The notes beneath the pieces are model-generated. The model saw nothing but the letters and a program-made list of their open reading frames with translations, was not told where the DNA came from and searched no databases. A DNA stretch of 64,000 nucleotides from positions 27,846,486 through 27,910,485 of the forward strand of contig CM028883.1 of NCBI GenBank assembly GCA_016801885.1. The letters are read 5' to 3'. Source of the DNA: Toxotes chatareus (lineage: Eukaryota; Chordata; Actinopteri; Toxotidae). The translations under genes were made by a program, and so were the position numbers. Shown piece by piece: positions 10,488 through 20,646 of this stretch; position 1 is the first letter of the stretch, and each line of letters opens with the position of its first letter.

Positions 10488-11621
10488 CAGCTGTCAACAG
10501 TCTTCATCCACACTGTGGATCCCAGGTTGGTCTCTAGAGGGAGACAGTTGCTCTCTGACTGTTTCTCAAAAGTGTGGTCACAGGCAGTGGAGCTGATTAG
10601 AGCTGAGTAAACCCACAGCTGATGAGTCAGAGATGCTGTTTGAAACTGGAGCATTGATAGGCTTGTATGTTACCATTCAGTTACAGTAATAAGATCTTCT
10701 GGGTCACATCCGTGTTAATTTAAACCCAGTTTTGTTTCCCTTACATTTACTCAAAACAGTGTCAGGAGAAGAATATATCACTCTGTCTATATCACACAAC
10801 TCTGTGAAAACATATGTCCTGAACATGATGCAGGATCTGGTTCATCCATGATGAAAACTAGTGACCACAGCATTATTATTTTGCACAAATTTTTTTGTTT
10901 TTCTCATTTAAACCAATGAAACTGAAAGTGAGATTTCTTGTAAGAACAAGATGAAAAGGTGGGCAATGACATGAGGTAAAAAATGTAATCTGGTGAAATG
11001 TCAAAAAGACTTTTTGCTATCGCTATTATTTGTAACTGTACTTTTATTTGACAAGGGATAAAAAACAAAAACTATGATTGACTGCTAACTGCGCGAGTTG
11101 TGTGTACTGCGGTATAGCAACATCTGAAGTCTGAAGGAATGAGACCACTGCAGATTGAATTTATTTGATTATGAAACAACTGAAACTGTTCATGGTGTAT
11201 CTAAGGTGCAGTAGATCTATTTACATATTAATTAAACAAAAGTTTGATGACAGGTACAGTGGCAATAGGTAAGTATTCCCTTGAAACACTAAATACTGTA
11301 TTTGCAGTACATTTGCACACTAACACATTGTTTTCATAACTGTTAAAGACATTCAAAAGAGAAAAAAAGAGCAAATTTTGTGCATTTCTGCTGTACCCAT
11401 ACTGAAATACATATAAAATCTGAGCAGAATATTTACAGTTAAATGAAATGATAATAATTCCAAACACAGAATCAGAATCCTGTGACCTCATAATGGCATG
11501 TCATTCAAAGTTCTAATCATTACCATACAACAGTCACTTTAGAATGTGTCCCTCCAGAGTGTGCACAGACTACCTGTGGATCAGGTTGGATTGGAGAGAC
11601 ACATAGGAGTTTTCCTCATGA
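10488..11621. other. No gene recognised
   Basis: AT-rich sequence without exon-like structure or known repeat. The minus-strand frame at 11228-11491 has no recognisable motif. Confidence 0.5.
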
Positions 11622-11882
11622 TTGAAGTTTTTTCTTAACTTTCCCATGCCTGTGGATTCTCGAGACACATGGAAAAGTTTCCACCATTTGTGAGAGAGGA
11701 GGAATATGCTTTTTTTCCACATTGTGACTGGCATTTAGTGTCACAAAAGCTTTTGTTGACTGGTTCACGTTTTGCAAATCAGATTGGTGAGGTCAGCACA
11801 GGTAAGGATCGACGTGCTGAATAAGAGATTTCATTTGGACTTGTTAATGCATTACAGGACTGTAATACTGACTGGAATGTTA

Positions 11883-11916
<34 letters not shown>

Positions 11917-12420
11917 TGATGTGTGTCCTGAAGGGCACTAGTGTGAGGTTTATGTTGCTGCAGTGGTCTCTGTTTTCATAGCCACTCTTTTTTCTGTCTC
12001 ACGTGACTACTACTCACTCTGTGAACATAGCTGAAGCTTCAGATGTTTTTTCTTTTCAAGCTTTAACATAGTGAGAGATCATTTACTCAAATGTAAATTG
12101 AATTTTTTCATGTCATTCTTTCATAATGTCAGGTGCTGTTTCTGTGCACCATTGGCTCTGCATAACCTTCTCTCTGTGTGCTCAGAGACCACTTGCTGTA
12201 TTTGCATGGCATAGCTTTTCTGAAACCATTGTCTCTGAGTTGCATTTCCACATGGGGTAGTTGTAGTTTTTTGAAAATGTTCAAAAGTAGGTTTTCTCAA
12301 TTTCTCAATCTCAATAAAACCAAAACACTGTTGTGCAGATTGTTCTTGCTCAGTAAATGGAGGCATAAAAACAGCAAGTTTTTGAAATATATATATGTTC
12401 ATCATTTAAATTGTGAAAAA
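11622..12420. repeat. Unique head of a dispersed repeat, copy 1
   Basis: This 800 bp segment matches 25758-26600 from the same left border (TGAAGTTTTTTCTTAAC). Copy 1 has gained a GT microsatellite at 11885-11914 and lacks about 25 bp near 11800 present in copy 2. In both copies it leads directly into the 170 bp minisatellite units, so head and units form one repeat family. No coding domain was recognised. Confidence 0.75.
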
Positions 12421-15400
12421 TGTAAAGACACCTTCATGCCATGGAAGAGGGCCCCTCTTGTGTATTTCTTCCCAAGGACTTCTCCAATTTTCTGGAGATT
12501 TTTCTTGCTCACAAGAGGGAGGTGTCAAAAAAGTTTCTTTTCTCCATTTCTGTTAAGTATCAGTGGTCATGTTCATTGTTTTGACTCTATAGAAACCTTC
12601 ATGTCATGGAAGAGGGCCCCTCTCGTGTATTTCTTCCAAAGGACTTCTCCAGATTTCTGGAGATTTTTCTTGTTCACAAGAGGGAAGTGTCAAAACAGTT
12701 TCTTCTTTCCATTTCTGTTAAGTATCAGTTGTCATGTTCATTGTTTTGACTGTCAAGACACCTTCATGCCCTGGAAGAAGGTCCCTCTTGTGTATTTCTT
12801 CCCAAGGACTTCTCCAGATTTCTGGAGATTTTTCTTGCTCACAAGGACTTCTCCAGTTTTTCTCTCTGTTATGTAAGTAGATTTTCATTGTTTTACACGA
12901 GGGAAGTGTCAAAACAGTTTCTTCTCTTCTTATTGCATAAATATTGATCATTTCTGTTATGTAAGTATCAGTTCATTTTTTATGATCATTGTTTTGACTG
13001 TCAAGACACCTTCATGCCCTGGAAGAGGGCCCTCTTGTTTCTTCCCAAGGACTTCTCCATTTCTTCCCAAGGACTTCTCCAGTTTTCTGGAGATTTTTCT
13101 TGTTCACAAGAGGGAGGTGTCAAAACAGTTTCTTTTTACCATTTCTCTTCAGTAAGTATCAGATGTCATGTTCATTGTTTGTACTGTCAAGACACCTTCA
13201 TGCCCTGGAAGAGGGCCCCTCTTGTGTATTTCTTCCCAAGGACTTCTCCAGTTTTCTGGAGATTTTTCTTGTTCACAAGAGGGAGGTGTCAAAACAGTTT
13301 CTTTTTTCCATTTCTGTTAAGTATCAGTGGTCATGTTCATTGTTTTTACTGTCAAGACAGCTTCACACCCTGGAAGAGGGCCCTTGTTGTGTCAAATTTT
13401 TTTTTTTTTTTCTTTCCTCTTTTTATTGCGTAAATATTGATCACACACAAGAGGGGCCCTCTTCCATGGTGTGAAGCTGTCTTGAAACCATTTTGACACC
13501 TAAAGGTCTTGTCTGTAATTTTTTACATATATGTTCATCAGTTATATTGTTTTGACTGTCAAGACACCTTCATGCCCTGGAAGAGGGCCCCTCTTGTGTA
13601 TTTCTTCCCAAGGACTTCTCCAGTTTTCTGGAGATTTTTCTTAATCACAAGAGGGAGGTGTCAAAACAGTTTCTTTTCTCCATTTCTTTTAAGTAAGTAT
13701 CAGTGGTCATGTTCATTGTTTTGACTGTCAAGACACCTTCATGTCATGGAAGAGGGCCCCTCTCGTGTATTTCTTCCCAAAGACTTCTCCAGATTTCTGG
13801 AGATTTTTCTTGATCACAAGAGGGAGGTGTCTAAAAAGTTTCTTTTTTCCTTTTCTGTTAAGTATCAGTGGTCATGTTCATTGTTTTTACTGTCAAGACA
13901 GCTTCACACCCTGGAAGAGGGCCCCTCTTGTGTCAAATTAGGTTTTTTTTCTTTCCTCTTTTTATTGCATAAATATTGATCACACACAAGAGGGGCCCTC
14001 TTCCATGGCATTAAGCTGTCTTGAAACCATTTTGACACCTAAAGGTCTTGTCTGTAATTTTTTTACATATATGTTCATCAGTTGCATTGTGAAAACTGTC
14101 AAGACACCTTAATGCCCTGGAAGAGGGCCCCTCTTGTGTATTTCTTCCCAAGGACTTCTCCAGATTTCTGGAGATTTTTCTTGCTCACAAGAGGGAGGTG
14201 TCAAAACAGTTTCTTTTCTCCATTTCTTTTAAGTAAGTATCAGTTGTCATGTTCATTGTTTTGACTGTCAAGACACCTTCATGCCCTGGAAGAGGGCCCC
14301 TCTCGTGTATTTCTTCCCAAGGACTTCTCCAGATTTCTGGAGATTTTTCTTGCTCACAAGAGGGAGGTGTCAAAACAGTTTCTTTTTTCCATTTCTGTTA
14401 AGTATCAGAGGTCATGTTCATTGGTTTTACTGTCAAGACACCTTCACACCCTGGAAGAGGGCCCTCTTGTGTCAAATTGTTTTTTTTTCTTTCCTCTTTT
14501 CATAGCATAAATATTAATCACCCACAAGAGGGGCCCTCTTCCATGGCGTTAAGCTGTCTTGAAACCATTTTGATACCTAAAGGTCTTGTCTGTAATTTTT
14601 TACATATATGTTCATCAGTTGCATTGTGAAAAGTGTCAAGACACCTTCATGCCCTGGAAGAGGGCCCCTCTTGTGTATTTCTTCCCAAGGACTTCTCCAG
14701 ATTTCTGGAGATTTTTCTTGCTCACAAGAGGGAGGTGTCAAAACAGTTTCTTTTTTCCATTTCTGTTAAGTAAGTATCAGATGTCATGTTCATTGTTTTG
14801 ACTGTCAAGACACCTTCATGTCATGGAAGAGGGCCCCTCTCGTGTATTTCTTCCCAAGGACTTCTCCAGATTTCTGGAGATTTTTCTTGTTCACAAGAGG
14901 GAGGTGTCAAAACAGTTTCTTTTTTCCATTTCTGTTAAGTAAGTATCAGTTGTCATGTTCATTGTTTTTACTGTCAAGACACCTTCACACCCTGGAAGAG
15001 GGCCCTCTTGTGTCAAATTTTTTTTTTTTCTTCTCTTTTCTAGCATAAATATTAATCATACACAAGAGGGGCCCTCTTCCATGGCGTTAAACTGTCTTGA
15101 AACCATTTTGACACCTAAAGGTCTTGTCTGTAATTTTTTTTACATATATGTTCATCAGTTGCATTGTTTTGACTGTCAAGACACCTTCATGTCATGGAAG
15201 AGGGCCCCTCTTGTGTATTTCTTCCCAAGGACTTCTCCAGATTTCTGGAGATTTTTCTTGCTCACAAGAGGGAGGTGTCGAAACAGTTTCTTCTTTCCAT
15301 TTCTGTTAAGTAAGTATCAGTTGTCATGTTCATTGTTTTGACTGTCAAGACACCTTCATGCCCTGGAAGAAGGCCCCTCTTGTGTATTTCTTCCCAAGGA

Positions 15401-16540
15401 CTTCTCCAGATTTCTGGAGATTTTTCTTGCTCACAAGAGGGAGGTGTCAAAACAGTTTCTTCTTTCCATTTCTGTTAAGTAAGTATCAGAGGTCATGTTC
15501 ATTGTTTTGATTGTCAAGACACCTTCATGTCATGGAAGAGGGCCCCTCTCGTGTATTTCTTCCCAAGGACTTCTCCAGATTTCTGGAGATTTTTCTTGTT
15601 CACAAGAGAAGAGGGAGGTTTCAAAACAGTTTCTTTTCTCCATTTCTGTTAAGTAAGTATCAGTTGTCATGTTCATTGTTTTCACTGTCAAGACATTTCT
15701 TCACACCTTCTGGAAGAGGGCCCTTTTCTCTTCTCTCAAACTTGGAAGAGGGCCCCTCTCGTGTATTTCTTCCCAAGACTTTTTTTCTGAGATTTTTCTT
15801 TGTCAAAACTTTTCATAGCATTTCTCTTTTCAAATAAATATTAATCATACACAAGAGGGGCCCTCTTCCATGGCGTTAAAGTGTCTTGAAACCATTTTGA
15901 CACCTAAAGGTCTTGCCTGCAATTTTTTTACATATATGTTCATCAGTTGCATTGTGAAAACTGTCAAGACACCTTAATGCCCTGGAAGAGGGCCCCTTCT
16001 CTGTATTTCTTCCCAAGGACTTCTCCAGTTTTCTGGAGATTTTTCTTGCTCACAAGAGGGAGGTGTCAAAATAGTTTCTTTTTTCCATTTCTGTTAAGTA
16101 AGTATCAGTGGTCATGTTCATTTTTTTTTACTATCAAGACACCTTCATGCCCGGGAAGAGGGCCCCTCTTGTGTCAAATTTTTTTTTGTACTTCCCTTTT
16201 TTCATTGCATAAATATTAATCATACACAAGAGGTGTGAAGGTGTCTTGAAACCATTTTGACACCTAAAGATCAATTGTCATGTGCATTGTTTTTATTGTC
16301 AAGACACCTTCATGCCTTGGAATAGGGCCCCTCTTATGTATTTCTTACCAAGAACTGCTTCAGTCATACTATCACAATACTAAATCAAAGATTTTCTGGA
16401 GATTTTTTCTTGCTCACTAGAGGAAGGTTTCAAAAATTGGAGTGTTGTTTTTGCTTTTTTTTGCATATATGTTAATCATCATCTGCACTGTCAAAACTGT
16501 CAAGACACCTTCATTTCTTGGAAAAGGGTATCATTAATGC
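12421..16540 (+). repeat. Minisatellite array with about 540 bp higher-order repeat
   Basis: About 20 diverged units of 165-172 bp. Each carries CTGGAAGAGGGCCCCTCTTG, an uneven palindrome, then the perfect hairpin TCTCCAG-ATTT-CTGGAGA, then CACAAGAGGGAGGTGTC. Starts of the CAAGACACC motif at about 13563, 14104, 14641 and 15180 give a 537-541 bp superperiod of two plain units and one long unit with an inverted module. From 15180 to 15968 the period is stretched by an extra unit plus about 80 bp. Frames translating as PWKRAPLVYFFPRTSP recur, but stops occur in every unit, so they are by-products of the repeat. Confidence 0.93.
13352..13495. repeat. Recurring 40 bp imperfect hairpin of the higher-order repeat
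   Basis: The arm at 13352-13392 (CAAGACAGCTTCACACCC then TGGAAGAGGG) pairs with 13444-13495, leaving an AT-rich loop of about 50 bases. The same structure recurs at 13892-13933/13982-14025, 14432-14472/14521-14563, 14973-15013/15060-15101 and, distorted, near 15690/15849. The short copy has it as 26662-26703/26780-26821. If transcribed it would fold into a long hairpin RNA. Confidence 0.8.
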
Positions 16541-16690
16541 ATGCTACTAATTCAACTTCTTCCCTTTCCCTTAGTTTTTTGCTTTCTCTCCTCTCTTCTG
16601 CTGTCATTGTCTGCAAGTTCATCTACCCTCGGAGCTGTAAACTGAGTTTGGATCTGTTGCTGTGGGCCATCTACTGTCTCCATTACTAGT

Positions 16691-16895
16691 CTCCATCCAT
16701 CCATTTTCTATAAAGCTTAATCTGTCAGGGTAGCGCGGATCTGGAGCCTATCCCAGCTGGTTATGGGCAAGAGGCGGGGTACACCCTGGACTCAGGCACA
16801 GGGAGAACACACTGCACACAGAGGGCCCGGACCAGGGTTCGAACCCTCTTGGTGTGAGGCGACATTGCTAACCACTGCACCACCATGCCGCCCCT
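16691..16895 (-). mobile_element. tRNA-derived SINE
   Basis: On the minus strand the element starts with GGCGGCATGGTGGTGCAG and has an A box (TGGTGCAGTGGTTAGC) and a B box (GGTTCGAACCC, 16835-16846), the internal Pol III promoter of a tRNA. The tail CCATTTTCTATA and GGAGCCTATCCCAGCTG are typical of a SINE abundant in percomorph fish. A tail fragment of the same family is at 35008-35046. Confidence 0.85.
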
Positions 16896-17049
16896 ATTAT
16901 TAGCCTCATTAATGATAATTATTTTTCCTATTATTAGTCTTACCATGATTACTTCTTCTATTGTTATTGTATTGCCATTTCTCCTATTATTAATCCTGCT
17001 ATTGTCCTCATATTACTTTTAATTTTGCTGTCATCATGAAACCTGCATT

Positions 17050-17338
17050 ATCCTATGTTTTCTTTCCACCTCTATCACTCCCCTTCCTTCCTTCCCTCTT
17101 ACTCTCAACCCAACCGGTCGAGGCAGACGGCCTCCCACCATGAGCCAGGTTCTGCTCAAGGTTTCTTCCTGTTAAAAGGGAGTTTTTCCTTGCCACCGTG
17201 GCCAAGTGCTTGCTCTTGGGGGAATGTTGGGTCTTTGTAAATAATATTATAAAGAGTATGGTTTAGACCTGCTCTGTATCAGAAGTTCCTTGAGATAATT
17301 TATGTTATGATCTAGCACTATATAAATTGAATTGAATA
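17050..17338 (+). mobile_element. LINE 3' untranslated tail
   Basis: The conserved fish LINE tail GAGCCAGGTTCTGCTCAAGG, then TTCCTGTTAAAAGGGAG and TTTTTCCTTGCCACCGTGG, ends in CACTATATAAATTGAATTGAAT. The same tail appears at 30140-30330. Only the 3' end is present, as expected for a strongly 5'-truncated L2-type insertion. Confidence 0.85.
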
Positions 17339-17344
17339 GAGGGA

Positions 17345-17930
17345 TCTGTCAAAGTGGCTTCTTTTCATAAAACACAAATGTTTATTCCTGCTCTTTCTGT
17401 AACCTGAAATGTCAGTTTTCAGAAATGTTGTGCTTTGACATGTAACTTTTAGTATTACTATTATCATTATCATAATTTTTTTTTTCTTGAAATATTGAGA
17501 AAAGATTCTGCACTTCCTAAGGTTCCTCCCATTTTTCCCGTTAAAGGGTTATGTGGAGTTCCTTATTTGGATCAAATTTCTGAGGATGAGATTGTTATTT
17601 GCTGATAAACTTATAGAGTCCTCTGAGACAAACATGTTCTGGGCTATAAAAATAAAATAAATTGGACATAAATTTCTGTGTAGCTACATTTTCTTGCCAT
17701 GTCTGCTTTTGTTTTCTGGGTGCTAATTTTTTCCTAAAGACAAGCAGGTTTTACAACCTGGAAAGTCTAAACTGCCAACATGTGAGAGGTGACAGCTGTC
17801 AATGTATTTGTTTTTCTGTTTTTATTAGCTTTGTGATGGCAACCTAATATTTCTCAATACACTGAAAAAAAAAATCAGCGTGATGATGTCTGCACACCAA
17901 CATCCTTTAATTACATTTCTGTTATATCAT
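17345..17930. other. No gene recognised
   Basis: AT-rich sequence with a T-tract. The frame at 17662-17847 is short and has no motif. Confidence 0.5.
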
Positions 17931-17940
17931 CTACTCTTTT

Positions 17941-18913
17941 TGAGGGGTAAAATCACGAGGCGGTTCTCTGGAACAATATACTTTTTATTAAACTCAGGCA
18001 ACACATCCTGACATGTCTGCAAACTCTGGTGCACTCACAACATTACGTGATGACGTCACACGTAATACATAACAGCTCCTCCCTCCTTACATGAGATGTC
18101 CCGAGGACAATAACTATTAACTCACATGCAATTCAGTGAAGGGGCCTCACCACAGGTGCCTAGCCTCTCCACAGTAGCACTCCACACCTAGAAAGAAAAG
18201 AATCTCAAAACAAAATTAAATCACAAGCAAATGAACAATTATGGTAAAGCAAAAAATATAATGTAACCCAATAAACAATAATCAACAAAGCAAAAATACA
18301 AAGTAACCCAGTTGGCCAGAAGCAAATTCAAACAAAAGAAATCAATGAAAAAATAACTAAATGAACAGAAATCTAAACTCAAGGCAAAAGTCAAAAGCAA
18401 AAGGTCAAACTAAATCTACCAGCCAAAACTAAATATAAAAGATAAATCTAAACAAGTAGACAAAGGTTAAACTAAGGTCCAACAAAGGCAAACTAAGGGC
18501 AAACTAAGGGGTGAACTAAGGGGCAAACGAAGGGGCAAACAAAGGGGCAAACTAAGGACAAAACAAGACCAAACTAAGGGGCGACTAAGGGGCAAAACAG
18601 CAATAGTGCAGGTGAACCTACAAAGAAAGGGAAGAAAAACCATTAACCGAGTTCACACTGCTTATTTAAAAGGTATTAAAAAAAAAGAACAGTCACTGGC
18701 CAACTCACCACAGGATGTTAAAAACTAGTATCAAACTCCTCACAAGCAATGCAACACCTGGACAGCCACAGCAAGGACAGAGGAGGAGGCAAAGAGAGAG
18801 ACAAAAGATCACAGGTGTCTTATATAACTTCCTGATTAGGAGGGGTTAGGAGGGACTGGCTCAAGGCTGCACTCAGCAGCTCCACCTAGAGTAGGGGAGG
18901 ATTCCCCACCACA
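17941..18913 (-). mobile_element. LTR-like segment, tentative
   Basis: On the minus strand it starts TGTGGTGGGG and ends CCCCTCA, matching the TG...CA ends of LTRs. It has a TATA-like TTATATAAG near 18821 and AATAAA near 17984-17989. A purine-rich tandem lies in the middle. I see no 5 bp target duplication (CTTTT against CTAAG) and no gag or pol nearby, so it could be a solo LTR or an unrelated repeat. Confidence 0.3.
18470..18602. repeat. 12 bp G-run tandem repeat
   Basis: Variants of AAGGGGCAAACA repeat about every 12 bases. GGGG runs fall at 18508, 18520, 18532 and 18544 with even spacing. It sits inside an A-rich stretch from about 18190. Confidence 0.75.
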
Positions 18914-19487
18914 CTAAGAAGTTTAAACAAGCTTCTTTTTTGTATTTTATTTGTTTTGATTTGTTTTTTATGTGAATTTAAAAAAGAAGAGAACAGGCTG
19001 AGAAAATATCTAAATATGTGTTTATGTCAAATAAAATGATTCCCTCCAAAGTTCCTGTTCAGTAACACTAATATATTTCATTAATATAATAATGCATATA
19101 TTAGTAATATATTGGTGGTAATATAATGGTATTTTCATCTGTAGTTTCCCATAATTTTCTCATTTACAGGCAACTATGTCTGTGCTTCACACATAAATTA
19201 ACCCATTAGCCTGTTTGCTTTTGTAATATTCCTTTTACATTTAAAGTTAAATTTAATTGAATAAAATAAATTATGCTCAAGAGTTTAATAAAACCTCCTT
19301 TCATTAAAAATGTTCTCATGTGCTTTTCCTATTTGGTCTGAATTTTAATGAAATAAGTAAAAGTTCCTTTGATATTACTAATAATGAATGAGAAGAAACA
19401 CCATTTTCATTAGTTTAATATTTATTATACCCAAAATTTAGACAATAACAAGGATAGCCCTAAATAACAAAAACTGACAATGTCAGT
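18914..19487. other. No gene recognised; AT-rich
   Basis: Very AT-rich sequence between the LTR-like segment and the Tc1 remnant. It may hold the decayed terminal repeat of the Tc1 element, but no inverted partner was found near 20300-20500. Confidence 0.5.
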
Positions 19488-20284
19488 GGCAGGTGTTTCC
19501 ACCATTTGCTGCAATGACAGCTTGACAGCGACATCTCATGCTCCTCACTAGCCTCATGATGTTGTTCTGAGGCAATGCGTTCCACTCTTCCACAAGTGCT
19601 ACACGCAGTTCTGCCAGGTCACGTGGGGGTGGGGTACGATCAGTCTCTGCTTCAGCTGGTCCCAGACGTGCTTTGTGGGGTTCAGGTCAGGGGACATTGC
19701 TGGCCATACCATATGAGGCACTCCGACTTCCTGAAGTCCAGCTGTAACAATTCTGGCACGATGTAGTGGAGCATTATCATCCATGAACAGAAAGCTAGGG
19801 GTGTACTGGTGGAATTGGGGGATGATGATGGGTTCCATGATGTTTCTGGGGTAAGAACGTGCAGTGACTGAGCCATCTACAATAACCAAATCTGTTTTGC
19901 GCTGATTGGTGATGCCTGCCCAGACTGTTGCACCTCCTCCACCAAAGCGAACCCTGGGGACCATGTTGACCTCGGTGTATCGCTCACCTCGCCTTCTCCA
20001 GCAACGCTGACGACCATCATTTCTGTGCAAGGTGACCCGACAGTCATCAGTGAACAGGACGGTAGACCACTGCTGCATTGTCCAGGTCACACTGGTGTCA
20101 GTGGAGTCACCAGCAACGGTCGTCTGGCATTCAAGCCAAAGCGGTGAAGTCGGTTGCGAATGGTTTGTCTGGAAACCCTAGCACCCCTCACATCTCGTAA
20201 ACGGGCCTGCAGCTGTGTGGCAGTTGCATAATGGTGTCTGAGTGCATAGGTCATTAGGTACTGGTCATCGCTGCAGTCTGTCAC
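19488..20284 (-). pseudogene. Tc1/mariner transposase, inactive
   Basis: The N-terminal paired-like helix-turn-helix is at 20284-20087 (SRQTIRNRLHRFGL). The catalytic core follows from 20090 to 19599: VLFTDDCRV with the first aspartate, FMDDNAPLHRA with the second, and SPDLNPTKHVWD, where the third catalytic residue should be the Glu of NPIEHVWD. Here it is Lys, so the DD34E triad is broken. About 14-17 residues between the two domains (the RRARL-W segment of Tc1 proteins) are missing at the frame change near 20088. Another frameshift near 19625 separates the C-terminus, which ends near 19488 with RSMRCRCQAVIAANGG. Terminal inverted repeats were not found. Confidence 0.92.
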
Positions 20285-20515
20285 TCAGCATTTTTTGGTA
20301 TTGGCCCCAATATGTAAGGCACACTCCCAAATATCTCTGAAGTGAAACAAACACCGTATGTAGGACATCCACTGAGTCTCTCACAATATCCCTAACATAT
20401 TGTACGCAGTGCTTACTGTCCGACGTGATTTAGTAATGCCCAAGTTTGCACTTTTTTATTTTTAACGTTAACTAAGCATTGCTTACTGTCCAACGATGTT
20501 CATTGTTTGGTACTA

Positions 20516-20646
20516 CTGAATAACATCACCAAAGCAATATCTCAGTAGGCACTGATGCTCGTGACTCCCATTGAAGTATTGATGTATCCCTAAGGTCTGC
20601 AAATAGCTCCATCCAGAACTGACACCTATAGAAATCGCTAAAAAAA
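20516..20646 (-). pseudogene. Fragment of the integrase-core gene, partial exon copy
   Basis: This 130 bp stretch is nearly identical to 38047-38177, which spans the intron end and the first part of an exon of the integrase-core gene. It includes the intron border, so it is a genomic fragment, not a processed copy. Nothing else of that gene is nearby. Confidence 0.85.

Noticed and set aside
11885..11914. GT microsatellite, and others at 21402 (A) and 33889 (GT)
   Set aside because: Ordinary simple repeats; noted within region entries only.
13352..15101. CRISPR-like array
   Set aside because: Units are 170 bp with no short unique spacers, and the sequence is a vertebrate genome.
12178..16219. 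Many overlapping frames translating as PWKRAPLVYFFPRTSP-type repeats
   Set aside because: They follow the minisatellite unit in both strands, stop in every unit and have unit lengths that are not multiples of three; they are repeat by-products.
16835..16846. Genuine tRNA gene suggested by GGTTCGAACC
   Set aside because: The A and B boxes belong to a SINE with a long non-tRNA tail and no tRNA cloverleaf 3' end.
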